From contig JAJTID010000100.1 in NCBI GenBank assembly GCA_021300155.1, positions 41,078 through 105,077 of the forward strand: a stretch of 64,000 nucleotides of DNA, in the 5' to 3' direction. Below the pieces are notes generated by a model, which searched no databases, was not told the origin of the DNA, and saw only the letters and a program-made list of their open reading frames with translations. This document shows, in pieces, positions 38,516 to 47,668 of the stretch. The stretch is from Pirellula sp. GTDB taxonomy: Bacteria; Planctomycetota; Planctomycetia; Pirellulales; Pirellulaceae. Position 1 is the first letter of the stretch, and each line of letters opens with the position of its first letter. The position numbers were made by a program, and so were the translations under genes.

Positions 38516-39814
38516 ATGAAGATCGCTTACCTAACTGCCGGGGCCGCTGGAATGTATTGCGGCTCCTGCCTGCATGACAACGCTTTAGCCAAGCAACTTA
38601 TCCGATTAGGCAATGATTGCCTATTAATACCGGTATATACCCCGATCCGGACCGATGATGAGAATGTAAGCATTGATCGAGTCTTCATGGGAGGACTCAA
38701 TGTCTATTTGCAACAAAAGCTGCCGTGGTTAGCTTACTCGCCTCAATGGATCGACAATTTTCTGAATCAAGGATGGCTGATCCAAAAGCTGACGAAGAAC
38801 GTTGGGAAAACTTCTCCGAAGCTTCTTGGCTCGCTCGCTGTTTCCATGCTAGATGGCATTCACGGCCGTCAACGAAAAGAATTCACTCGGCTACTGGATT
38901 GGCTTACCTCAGATATTGCCCCCGATGTCATTGTGTTCACAAATCTCTTGATCGGTGGAGGAATACCAGAGCTCAAGAAACGCTCAAAAGCGAAGATTGT
39001 CGTCACGTTGCAAGGTGATGATATCTTCCTGGACTCTCTCCCGGCCAATTACAGAGAGATGGCCATCGTTCGTCTCAAGCGATTGGTGCCACTCGTCGAT
39101 GCATTCATCATTCATTCGCACGACTATGCTGCACGCATGTCCGAACTGCTTGCTATCCCATCCCGCCAAATTCACGTCGTCCCGTTGGGGATCCCCACGA
39201 AGGACTTCCAAACTTCGTCGCCATCTCTTATCGGGCCCGCTAGCGATACGTTTACCATTGGATACTTAGCGAGAATGGCGCAGGAGAAAGGTCTCGAAAG
39301 GATAGTCGATGCCTTTATTGCATTGGCTACCAAGCCGGGATTTGGCCATCTCCATCTGAAGCTTGCTGGATGGATGGGGTCACAACATGAAGACCTTTGG
39401 GGCCGACTGAAAGGCAAACTGGAAGTAGCCGGGCTTTCGAAACGATGGGAGTACTGCGGTTCCATTGAACGATCGGATAAAGCAGCATTTCTTAGTAGCT
39501 TAGATCTATTTTGTGTTCCCACTGTGTATGCGGAACCCAAGGGTTTGTTCTTGCTAGAAGCTGTCGCATGCGGAGTTCCCTACTTGCAGCCTTCTCATGG
39601 CGCATTTCCAGAGATTCACGAAAGATTGGAAAAAAATGCAGACGCACTTCCGATTGGCGAATTGTTCGACGCCCATTCTGCAGACGATCTTCTGCTAAAA
39701 TTGGAGTCCAACGTACTCCAAGCGCGGGGGCGGTATCAAATATCTCCAAAGTTGTTGACTGAGATTGGTATCGAACAACATGCCGCTCGAGTTCTTGAGA
39801 TCCTGAATTCCTAG
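38516..39814 (+). CDS. Glycosyltransferase family 4 protein
   Basis: A 432-residue GT-B fold enzyme. The N-terminal motif ITAGAAGMYCGSCLHDNAL resembles the GT4 N-terminal loop (read here as LTAGAAGMYCGSCL). The C-terminal nucleotide-sugar part has GYLARMAQEKGLERIVDAF near 240, the E-x7-E-like FCVPTVYAEPKGLFLLEAVACGVP signature (about 325-350), and a late helix. It transfers a sugar from a nucleotide donor to an unknown acceptor, probably for a surface glycan. The ATG at 38516 is the first plausible start. A LamG-type gene follows 39 bp later. Confidence 0.9.
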   Translation: MKIAYLTAGAAGMYCGSCLHDNALAKQLIRLGNDCLLIPVYTPIRTDDENVSIDRVFMGGLNVYLQQKLPWLAYSPQWIDNFLNQGWLIQKLTKNVGKTSPKLLGSLAVSMLDGIHGRQRKEFTRLLDWLTSDIAPDVIVFTNLLIGGGIPELKKRSKAKIVVTLQGDDIFLDSLPANYREMAIVRLKRLVPLVDAFIIHSHDYAARMSELLAIPSRQIHVVPLGIPTKDFQTSSPSLIGPASDTFTIGYLARMAQEKGLERIVDAFIALATKPGFGHLHLKLAGWMGSQHEDLWGRLKGKLEVAGLSKRWEYCGSIERSDKAAFLSSLDLFCVPTVYAEPKGLFLLEAVACGVPYLQPSHGAFPEIHERLEKNADALPIGELFDAHSADDLLLKLESNVLQARGRYQISPKLLTEIGIEQHAARVLEILNS

Positions 39815-39853
39815 TTATCCACATGTTTCAAACGCTTACCTCGCGAGTTTACC

Positions 39854-40798
39854 GTGCTATCGACTGTAGAAATAATAAATGATCGTGATCGACGCTTCCG
39901 TTGGTTCAGACACGTGATTGGGATGGGGCTCGGTCTGATCGCAATCACCGCTCAAGCTCAATCATCAGATACCGCGTCATCAAAAGCCGCGTCCTTCGCG
40001 GATCTTAAAAAGTCGTTGACGCTTCATGCTGCATTCGATAGTTCCGTGGATGCGAATTTTTCAAAGGGAGATGCTTCTCTTTGGTCTTCCGTGGATATGA
40101 ACAAACGAGAGACAGCCGTCAAAGGTCTTCCTTCCGGCGAACGCGTTGTTTTGGAAAAGTCTGGCGGTCGATTCGGTGGATCGCTTCGATTCATGACGGC
40201 GAAAGGACCGATGGTCTTTTATCGCGGCAAAGAAAATATTCTTGCACCCAAAACGGGTTGGTCAGGGACGATTTCATTTTGGCTTTCTACTGATCCGCTA
40301 AAGGATCTGGCACCCGGGTTCTGTGATCCAATTCAAATCACATCCAAACAATGGGATGATGCTGCGATGTTTGTTGAGTTCGAAAAACGGCCCGCCGGAA
40401 TTCCTTTCCGCTTGGGTGTTTATGCGGACAAAAATGTGTGGAATCCGAACGGTCGGAAGTTTGAAGATATACCACCCGCCGAACGCCCGCTGGCCTCCGT
40501 CGAGCAACCACCCTTTCTAGGCGATAAATGGGTTCACGTCGTTTTTGTTTTCGAACATTTCAATACGAACGAGCCCAACGGCCAAGCGACACTTTTTCTG
40601 AATGGAAAAAAGGCCTCGGCTATTTCAAAACGCACCCAGACTTTCACATGGGATGTAGACCAGTCAGCGATCATGCTTGGACTCGGGTACGTCGGGAAAA
40701 TGGACGATTTGGCGATCTTCAACCGAGCTTTAACTGACGCAGAAGTTCAAATGCTTGGCGGCTTGCAACGCGGGGTAGCCGAACTGTCTTCCCCGTGA
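39854..40798 (+). CDS. Exported LamG-domain protein
   Basis: A 314-residue protein with an N-terminal signal segment (FRHVIGMGLGLIAITAQAQ). A concanavalin-like LamG fold follows, residues about 50-300. Landmarks are GGSLRFMTAKG, SGTISFWLSTDP, KWVHVVFVFEHF, ATLFLNGKK and the closing MDDLAIFNRALTDAEVQ, a classic LamG end. These domains bind carbohydrate or protein ligands outside the cell. The start is a GTG at 39854, which leaves a short tail before the hydrophobic core. The gene follows the glycosyltransferase by 39 bp, so they may be co-transcribed. Confidence 0.85.
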   Translation: MLSTVEIINDRDRRFRWFRHVIGMGLGLIAITAQAQSSDTASSKAASFADLKKSLTLHAAFDSSVDANFSKGDASLWSSVDMNKRETAVKGLPSGERVVLEKSGGRFGGSLRFMTAKGPMVFYRGKENILAPKTGWSGTISFWLSTDPLKDLAPGFCDPIQITSKQWDDAAMFVEFEKRPAGIPFRLGVYADKNVWNPNGRKFEDIPPAERPLASVEQPPFLGDKWVHVVFVFEHFNTNEPNGQATLFLNGKKASAISKRTQTFTWDVDQSAIMLGLGYVGKMDDLAIFNRALTDAEVQMLGGLQRGVAELSSP

Positions 40799-40917
40799 GC
40801 CGTCATAATCGGAACAGAGTACCCAACTTTTGATATACTAGTCTGGTTGGAGCTTGATATCGAACGCACCCCAATTAGCCTGAAGTGGGAGGGAATTTCA
40901 ATAAAGGTGCGAGAGAA

Positions 40918-41373
40918 ATGCTGAAGAAAATCGGACTTGGGTTGGTTGTTGCGGTTACCGGATTGATGGGCATGCAAGAGAGCGTTCAAGCTCAAGATCC
41001 GTTTGCATTTCAATTTGGCTACGCTCTAGGGTTTCAGAATAGTTTTCGGAACCGGTTGCCAACGCCTCCATACTTTGCGGTGCATCCGCCGGTTTACTAT
41101 GGGCAACGTTATTCTCGTCCTTATGGCGAAAGCCCTTACGCATCGTGGCCACTATTGCGATCTTCGCCGTCGTACCACGCCGTACCTTCCGAAGGCCATT
41201 TTGTCCGTCCGCACGTGATGCACAACCCCCATGCGCATGGTCATCACGGCGATATTCCACGTGTCAAGGTAAGTGAAGAAGCAGGGCACGCTCCGATTGC
41301 TCATGCACCGATTCCACAACCTGCCATCGTTATCATCAATCCATTTTCGTTGGAACAGTACGCCCAAAAGTAA
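40918..41373 (+). CDS. Small exported His/Pro/Tyr-rich protein
   Basis: A protein of about 151 residues. The ATG at 40918 follows GAGAGAA and opens a signal peptide (KKIGLGLVVAVTGLMGMQESVQA). The mature part is rich in His, Pro and Tyr, with a HGHHGD cluster near residues 110-115 that could bind metal. I recognise no family. An alternative GTG at 40885 would add 11 residues before the signal peptide. The gene may be transcribed with the LamG gene upstream, 119 bp away. Confidence 0.72.
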   Translation: MLKKIGLGLVVAVTGLMGMQESVQAQDPFAFQFGYALGFQNSFRNRLPTPPYFAVHPPVYYGQRYSRPYGESPYASWPLLRSSPSYHAVPSEGHFVRPHVMHNPHAHGHHGDIPRVKVSEEAGHAPIAHAPIPQPAIVIINPFSLEQYAQK

Positions 41374-41560
41374 GGCGGTTCGATGTTCTCTGCTGCCCCC
41401 AGCGGTTCATGATCCCAATATGCATGAAGTTCGCATCTTAGGCTATCAACACTGGAATCATCGCAAACTGGTTAGTTTCCAGAACTCACCCCTCTATCCA
41501 ATAAGGCGACAGTGAAGGCTAGATCTTACAAGAACAATCCCGAGATCGGAAATTCTTCGA

Positions 41561-44176
41561 CTACAGAAGTCGCTGCCAATCATCCAGAGAAAATTGATCG
41601 ACCAAGAGATTCTCAGGGGCGATTGCTTCTTGAGGGCCGATATTGCTATACGAATGGACCGTTCGAGCAATATCCAGAATCGACGGACTGGCTTCTCCAG
41701 TACCGCAACTAAACGCGGAACAGGCTGGGCAACCACACGACTCAGGAACATTGGAAATGCGTCGAGCCCGCGATGACGAACTGTTCAAAATGCGTGAAGA
41801 GAGTTGGTCGTCGCTTTTGTCTTGAACAAAGGAGTTGAAAGGTGCCAAGCGACCGCCGTTGGGAGCCATCTCCCCTTCGCCGCCAGTTCCTCCGCCGCCG
41901 CTTGAACTGCCACCACTTGAGCTCCCACCGCTTGAGCTCCCACCACTCGAACCGCTACCACGAAGCGTGTTTTGTCCGCTGTTGATAAGGTTGATTACTT
42001 GCAATACATCCAACGCATCCAAAATACGATCGCCATTTGGGTCGTAGAAGGGAGGGGATGTCAGCCCTGAATTTGGTAAACCTCGTGCGCCGTTGCGATT
42101 GATTTCATTGATCAAGACGAGAACATCCAACGCGTCGACACCATTGCGGCCATCGATGTTCTCGGCCTGAGTCGGATTCCGCCACGGACTGGGAGTAAGG
42201 AAAAGTCCAAAGTCAACATGGCTAACGGTCGTGCCTGCATTGTAGACCACCGTACGAACTCCATTCGTGGCATTGGTGGTAATGTAGCCTGCTGATGGAC
42301 CCTCTATTTTTACATTGTAGGTGCCAGGAACTATGTAACTGAAGCTAAAGCTTCCATCGCTTGCTGTCTTGGTAGACGACCGTGGCCCGAACACTAAATT
42401 GTCAAGCTTCACAAACGAATCGTCGTGTCCTCGTGCGACAACATAAGCGATGTTCGCTTGTGGCGAACCGACCTCAAGCGTTACTCGTTGACCAGCCAGC
42501 AGTCCTTTACGCTCCGTTCTTCCAATTAGGTTATTGTTGCTGTCGTACGCATCTAGTCGCACGTCGGTGTCGTCAGCAATAGAGATAGCGTCAATAGCAG
42601 CGAAAGTTGTTGCGACGGAAAAGCGAGCTCGTAACTCTTGGCCTTTCCCGCGAAATGCATCGAGAACTTGCCCGGTAATCGTCGAGGGACGAAAAACTCT
42701 GGATCCTGTCGATGCAGCCGAATCTGTCTCGATATGAACGAAGGTGTTTGTGTTGTTCCCGATAACGTCGATCGTGACGCCTGATTGAACAGAATTCAAT
42801 TGCCCAAGGGGTAAGTCGTCTGGCTCCAGTCTCCTTTGCAATTGCAGCAGTTGACCTGCCGAGTCCACGAGCGTTACGATCGCAGAAGAGATTCCGTTTT
42901 CGCTTCCACTCCATACCGAATTCTGATCGGCATCCACCCAGCCAAAGCCGTTGATCCCAGATATTGTTGTAGTGTCTGGGATGGTCCCTATCGCCCCCTG
43001 AAAGATATTACTAGTGATCCCAAGGTCGCTATCGATGGCGCGGATCTCGATCGTGCCTGATGTGGTTGCCAATGGGATGGTGATGTCTACATCCGTAATA
43101 TAAGCATTGGGGCTGGATGCTACTGTCCAATTGCCATTGTTGATTCGGTATTCAATCCTATCAACACGATTTAGCGTTATGTCGTTCTGCAACCCAGATG
43201 AGTTTCTGTTAGGCAAGGTCTGGACTGCTGCCTTCCCAACGAATCGATAGGAGGCCCCATCCAAAGAGGTTCGGCCTGTTCCCTCGAGCTTCAATGGGAC
43301 ATCCAGCACATCGAAAATTCCGTCTCTGTCCGTGTCTCGCCATCCTAGTTGTGCAAGTGTTGCATCCGCTGAAACGATTGTGTCGTATGCGGTTTGCAGT
43401 GACGATCCCGACGACATGATGCTCGGTTCTTGGTTAAAATTTGCATCAGGATGTTGTTCAACGGAATTTGTGTTCTGTGCATCGTAGTAACCACGACGTG
43501 CGTAAAAGGAGCCACTATTGGCATACTCGTCGCGTGCCCAAAACATATGTCCCGTTTCATGAGTAAACGTCGATGTGGGGCGAGTCGAAGGGACAACCTG
43601 AAATAGGCCACCTGCAAAAGCAAAGGCACGGCTGAATGAGCCACCTGGAGCAAACGCTCCATCGCTGTCTGCTTCTGAATTCACAACGAACATGGTAAAT
43701 GACCAATTGGCATCGTGGCGTAGACGTTGTGCATGATTAAAGTCACGCACATTGTCGAAGACATCCGTCCCGCTTGTGTAGCCAATGTTTCGTAAAAAGT
43801 CGGTGACCCACGTGGTGTAATGATTCGATGGCCGGGAGATAGGTTCGTACGGCGTGGAAACCCTGTTGTCCACGTAGGTGCGATCGATTACCCACTCAAT
43901 TTTATGCAGCGAGCTTTTCGTCGCTAGCAACTGGTTCCACCAGTTCAGGCCCGTCTGAATCTTGGTCATTACGGAATTCACCTGCTGAGGTGTCCAATTC
44001 TCCGTGTTGGCGTCGATCGCTCCGTTGCTTTCCAGCAAGACAGGCGTCACGGCGATCCGTCCAAGCATGAACTCACCGAGATCATCTGGATCCGCGCCAT
44101 ACGGCAATGTCATCACCCGTCGGCTCTCAAGGCACTCTATTGCCAGCTTTCGCGTCTTTTTTCTAGAGTTCAGCAT
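41561..44176 (-). CDS. Large exported metallopeptidase-like protein with dockerin-type repeats
   Basis: An 871-residue surface protein. The N-terminus carries the planctomycete-type LESRRVMT motif (residues 16-23). A metallopeptidase-like site HETGHMFWARDEY is at 206-218, with H206, E207, H210 and D216. After a calcium-type DTDRDGIFDVLD segment come beta-sandwich domains, a SdrD/Cna B-like repeat (FSYIVPGTYNVKIEGP) and a dockerin-type pair: NGVDALDVLVLIN near 672 and DPNGDRILDALDVLQVIN near 715. A Ser/Gly repeat linker follows. The ATG at 44176 has AGGATCT upstream. It is probably cell-surface attached or complexed through the dockerin pair; the substrate is unknown. Confidence 0.87.
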   Translation of the reverse strand: MLNSRKKTRKLAIECLESRRVMTLPYGADPDDLGEFMLGRIAVTPVLLESNGAIDANTENWTPQQVNSVMTKIQTGLNWWNQLLATKSSLHKIEWVIDRTYVDNRVSTPYEPISRPSNHYTTWVTDFLRNIGYTSGTDVFDNVRDFNHAQRLRHDANWSFTMFVVNSEADSDGAFAPGGSFSRAFAFAGGLFQVVPSTRPTSTFTHETGHMFWARDEYANSGSFYARRGYYDAQNTNSVEQHPDANFNQEPSIMSSGSSLQTAYDTIVSADATLAQLGWRDTDRDGIFDVLDVPLKLEGTGRTSLDGASYRFVGKAAVQTLPNRNSSGLQNDITLNRVDRIEYRINNGNWTVASSPNAYITDVDITIPLATTSGTIEIRAIDSDLGITSNIFQGAIGTIPDTTTISGINGFGWVDADQNSVWSGSENGISSAIVTLVDSAGQLLQLQRRLEPDDLPLGQLNSVQSGVTIDVIGNNTNTFVHIETDSAASTGSRVFRPSTITGQVLDAFRGKGQELRARFSVATTFAAIDAISIADDTDVRLDAYDSNNNLIGRTERKGLLAGQRVTLEVGSPQANIAYVVARGHDDSFVKLDNLVFGPRSSTKTASDGSFSFSYIVPGTYNVKIEGPSAGYITTNATNGVRTVVYNAGTTVSHVDFGLFLTPSPWRNPTQAENIDGRNGVDALDVLVLINEINRNGARGLPNSGLTSPPFYDPNGDRILDALDVLQVINLINSGQNTLRGSGSSGGSSSGGSSSGGSSSGGGGTGGEGEMAPNGGRLAPFNSFVQDKSDDQLSSRILNSSSSRARRISNVPESCGCPACSAFSCGTGEASPSILDIARTVHSYSNIGPQEAIAPENLLVDQFSLDDWQRLL
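41901..41960. repeat. Four tandem 15-bp units coding a Ser/Gly linker
   Basis: Four copies of a 15-base unit (consensus cttgagctcccacca) lie in a row and differ by a few substitutions. They encode repeated GGSSS-type residues in the linker of the dockerin protein. Such repeats can change number by slippage. Confidence 0.85.
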
Positions 44177-44576
44177 AAGAGATCCTGATGGTAGATGCCG
44201 GTTCTTACTATTTGATGTTAGTACGTCAAAAAGATTCCCCTAGAACCTAGTTGAAACAACGGCTTTTCTTCTTCGCGGATTACCCCCTTACCCTCTAGTT
44301 TTGTCACTTTTAACGATTTTTCCTCTTACTTGGTATCTTACGGATCGGCTCGTTTGGGGAAATGACCTTCCATTTGCGACGGAAGAAACCTAATGTCTCC
44401 ATCGCATCGGCGTACACCGAACGACTGGTTCGTCAGGTTCGAGAACCAGATCAAATGTTAAGCTATTCCCTTTAGGCAAAAGCTAAAGAGGAACTAGTTT
44501 ATGTGCCGATAGACCGGATACACCCGACTTTGCTTACATATTCTCAAGCGGAGTTTGGATCGAAAGGACTCGACCT
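44177..44576. other. Intergenic region upstream of the ATPase cassette
   Basis: About 400 bp between divergent genes. It should hold the promoters of the dockerin protein and the downstream operon. I see AAAGGA about nine bases before the ATG at 44577 but no clear operator, hairpin or RNA gene. Confidence 0.45.
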
Positions 44577-46022
44577 ATGGCAAATCACGTGACAAAGCAG
44601 GGCAATGACGCACTCCGTCCTGTGGGAAGCAACACTGTTCCCGTATTGTTCTCGCTTAAAAACGTTCAACCACTCATTCTCAATGCACCGCCAGCATCTC
44701 CATCGAAGGAAAAGGCTCCGACAGCCGATCAGGAGAAGGCTAGTACTGCGAGTCATACGGGCTTTGTAGCAGCCGGAGCGATTCAGCAAGTTCCGGTGGA
44801 TGCAGCAGTTCTTTCTCGCCCAACCAAAGTTATGCGTGGCAGCCCAATCCTTAGAACCGTGGGGACTGTCCTGTTGGTTCTTTTGGTAATCCTCGTGATT
44901 CGCATGTCCGTCCCCATCGGTTCTGATAGCACCAGGCTTGCAGCTTCTAGGACTACGGATGATGTTACTGTTGAGCTGCAGAAAGTCGCTGGTGATTCAG
45001 CAGAATCTAAGAATGCTTTGCCGACGTTGCCGCAGTTAACGCAAGCAGATGTTAGCCACAAGCAAAATCTGGAGCCAGTTCTGTTGTCCCCCTCGCAGAA
45101 TGTTGAGCCAACCACCGAACTTCAGCTGGGTTCAGCCAGCTCGGAACAGCCAGCCATCAAGGGGAGTGATACCGTTTCGAACCTAGAAATATCCGGAAGT
45201 GGTTCGGTGCCAGCTTTGCTTGCAGCCGTTCCCTCGCTCTCCTCATCCCCCAGCAGTTCTAATAGAATTCCCAGCGAAATGCCAAAACCTTCTGGCCTGA
45301 GGCTTGGCGAATCCACTGCGAGCGAGCAGTCTGCTCAGCCCTACACGAACGCGTCAACCTCCGCGGTTCCTCCCTACGCTTCAGCGAGACCTGAGCTTAA
45401 TTCCGGAAGCGACATCCGCGAGACATCGACTCCTGATTTGGACAGCATGGAGGATCTAATTACTTTGTACAGGAGAGGGTTGGTAGATGGATCTGGTGCC
45501 GCGGCGGCTTCGGTTGCTAACAGTGGCATGCCCGCTAGGCAGGTTTCTGCCGGTAACTCCATTGAGCAGCATCAACCGACCTCCATCGCTCAGCGGTCCT
45601 CGTCAACGTTCCTCCCGACGACTCCCTATGCTCCCCTGAGTGCTGAGACGAATTGGCAAAATACTTCGATCGCAAGTCCTAGTTCACAGGTTGAAGGAGT
45701 TTCGCGTTCCGAAGCCGTCTTGCCTACGGGCTCGGTGACAAACGGCACTCTTCCGATGTCGTGGCAGTCCTACCCTCCCCCGCAGCGAACGTACGAGCCA
45801 TTAACCTTGCCGAGCCCAGAGGCATCAATCAACACAAGTGGACTTAGCGAGAATCGATATCAGGCAAGCCTCATTCGTCAACCGAATCACGGAAGTTTGA
45901 CGCCCATTGTTCAGCCAAAATCGCCCTACACACCTGTCGGGGCATCGGTAACATCGCCGGTCCCAACTGGAGCGGCAGGCACTTCGTTCGGTTATCCTCC
46001 CATCAATGTGCCATCCAACTAG
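44577..46022 (+). CDS. Single-pass Ser/Pro-rich membrane protein, first gene of ATPase cassette
   Basis: A 481-residue protein with one membrane helix (about residues 96-118: VGTVLLVLLVILVIRMSV). A cytoplasmic N-terminal part of about 95 residues precedes it, and about 360 residues of Ser/Pro/Thr-rich low-complexity sequence follow. No enzymatic motif is seen. The two genes after it encode a BY-kinase-like ATPase and an ExeA-like ATPase, so it may be a membrane scaffold or chain-length-type partner (compare Wzz/Etk adaptors), though it has no Wzz signature. The upstream AAAGGA supports the ATG. Function unknown. Confidence 0.75.
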   Translation: MANHVTKQGNDALRPVGSNTVPVLFSLKNVQPLILNAPPASPSKEKAPTADQEKASTASHTGFVAAGAIQQVPVDAAVLSRPTKVMRGSPILRTVGTVLLVLLVILVIRMSVPIGSDSTRLAASRTTDDVTVELQKVAGDSAESKNALPTLPQLTQADVSHKQNLEPVLLSPSQNVEPTTELQLGSASSEQPAIKGSDTVSNLEISGSGSVPALLAAVPSLSSSPSSSNRIPSEMPKPSGLRLGESTASEQSAQPYTNASTSAVPPYASARPELNSGSDIRETSTPDLDSMEDLITLYRRGLVDGSGAAAASVANSGMPARQVSAGNSIEQHQPTSIAQRSSSTFLPTTPYAPLSAETNWQNTSIASPSSQVEGVSRSEAVLPTGSVTNGTLPMSWQSYPPPQRTYEPLTLPSPEASINTSGLSENRYQASLIRQPNHGSLTPIVQPKSPYTPVGASVTSPVPTGAAGTSFGYPPINVPSN

Positions 46023-46054
46023 CTTTGAACACGCTAAGAAATTGGTCTATTCCT

Positions 46055-47653
46055 ATGAGTAACGAAGTCAACCAAGCTTATCTTCGTGCCTACATTAAGA
46101 GTCGTGCGGAGGGCGCACCGGTTCGATCTCAGCAACCATCTGCGGGAGGGAATCCTGGAAGCGAGACGATTCGAAAGCCAGTAACGCAAAGGGTCGATGC
46201 AGGAATGCAGCAAGTGCCCGCGCCGAATCTGCCCACCTCTTCTCGTCGGCCGGCCGTGAGCCTCGCACAAAAGGAAGTGTTGCGACAAGAGTCGACCAGC
46301 TCGGCTGAACAACCGCAGCATCCTGGCGTCTGGTCTCCTCTAGGAGTTGAACGAGGAATTAAAGCCACTGGTGTATTTCGCACTCAGCCAGCCGTGGTCG
46401 TTAACGGAACAGGTGCAGTCCGGCAAGTTTTTCATGATTCCGATTCGAAGCCTTCGATCCATCGATCGAAGCCAAAAAGTGCCTCTGTCTTACTTCCTGG
46501 GGTATTGTCCGCTGAGGCGGAAAGCTCTCCTCGCCCATTGAATTCGAAGCCTGTCGAGGTGCCTTCGCAGATCAAGGGCTCTTCTGCTCCCAAGATTCGA
46601 ATCGATCGCGCGCACTCGGGAGCGCATATCGATAGGATCCGATCCGAAGCTACCGCTAGGCCTAGCTTGGCTCATTTGCCAGCTTCCGATGTTGTTTCGC
46701 CGCCGTTGAGTAAGAATAGAGCCGGTTACGTACCGCAAGCTGCTCCCGTTGCAGCGCAGCAACCCATCGCGCCGATTGGGCTCGCTTCGGTTCCGGAATC
46801 GCCTGCTATAGCTTCCTCGCAAAATGCGATTCCGCAACACGACACAATTGCACAAGATACGCATCCCGGTTTTCCTGCCGAGCAAACAAAGCATCGAAGA
46901 TTGGATGCAAGTCATGAAGTGTCGGCACAAAGGAAGCTGTCTGCATCGCAAGCAAGGGCTTCGGAAGCACGTAGTTCCTTGCCGTTGCCCGTCACATTCT
47001 CGGCGAGTTGGGAAGTGGATCGATTCTTTTGGCCCGAAGTCGCGATGCAAATCGAGAAGGCGCACGGCGAGGCTTTTCAGCAGATTGGCAAGCATCTAAG
47101 GCTGGCGAACCAAGAAGGATTGAAGGTGATGGCCGTCACCAGTGGCGAGCGTGGAGTTGGGCGAAGTACCGTAGCTATACATTTGGCTAGGTGTGCTGCC
47201 GCGTCCGGACTAAATGTAGCTCTTGTGGACGCAGACACGTTTTATCCGAGCTTGGTGGATCAGTTGAGGCTCGATGTAGAGCACGGCTGGCAGGATTGTT
47301 TGTTCGAAAATGTACCACTTGAGGAAGCGGCAGTGCGCTCTGTCGAGGATCGAATAACGGTCTTTCCTTTGACGAGCATTGTCTCAGCTCAGCAAATGCA
47401 TGTGAATTTACACCGCATGTCGAAAATTGTGAAACGAATTGCTTCGGCATTTGATTTTGTCGTTCTGGATTCCAATCGACTAAATCTTGAGCAGCGGGAG
47501 CTTGTTGGTGTCTCCCAAGAAACGATCGTCGATGCTGCTATCGTTGTGGTCGACACAGAGCTTAGCATCAAGGAAAAAGTCGACACGGCGGTGAGCATTC
47601 TGCAAGGAATGGGGATTGGTTCTGTCGGTATGGTCGAGAACTTCAACGGTTAA
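46055..47653 (+). CDS. BY-kinase/MinD-like ATPase with deviant P-loop
   Basis: A protein of about 532 residues. Residues 1-315 are disordered, Ser/Pro/Gln-rich. The C-terminal 215 are a P-loop ATPase of the CpsD/CapB/MinD class: MAVTSGERGVGRSTVAIHL (Walker A about 363-372), VALVDADTFYPSL (Walker A'), and FDFVVLDSNRL (Walker B). The P-loop Lys is replaced by Arg (R370). There is no clear C-terminal Tyr cluster, so autokinase activity is uncertain. Start ATG 46055 is preferred over the TTG at 46025. It sits between the membrane protein and the ExeA-like gene, which points to polysaccharide export control. Confidence 0.78.
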   Translation: MSNEVNQAYLRAYIKSRAEGAPVRSQQPSAGGNPGSETIRKPVTQRVDAGMQQVPAPNLPTSSRRPAVSLAQKEVLRQESTSSAEQPQHPGVWSPLGVERGIKATGVFRTQPAVVVNGTGAVRQVFHDSDSKPSIHRSKPKSASVLLPGVLSAEAESSPRPLNSKPVEVPSQIKGSSAPKIRIDRAHSGAHIDRIRSEATARPSLAHLPASDVVSPPLSKNRAGYVPQAAPVAAQQPIAPIGLASVPESPAIASSQNAIPQHDTIAQDTHPGFPAEQTKHRRLDASHEVSAQRKLSASQARASEARSSLPLPVTFSASWEVDRFFWPEVAMQIEKAHGEAFQQIGKHLRLANQEGLKVMAVTSGERGVGRSTVAIHLARCAAASGLNVALVDADTFYPSLVDQLRLDVEHGWQDCLFENVPLEEAAVRSVEDRITVFPLTSIVSAQQMHVNLHRMSKIVKRIASAFDFVVLDSNRLNLEQRELVGVSQETIVDAAIVVVDTELSIKEKVDTAVSILQGMGIGSVGMVENFNG

Positions 47654-47668
47654 TTGAGGCAGTAAAAG

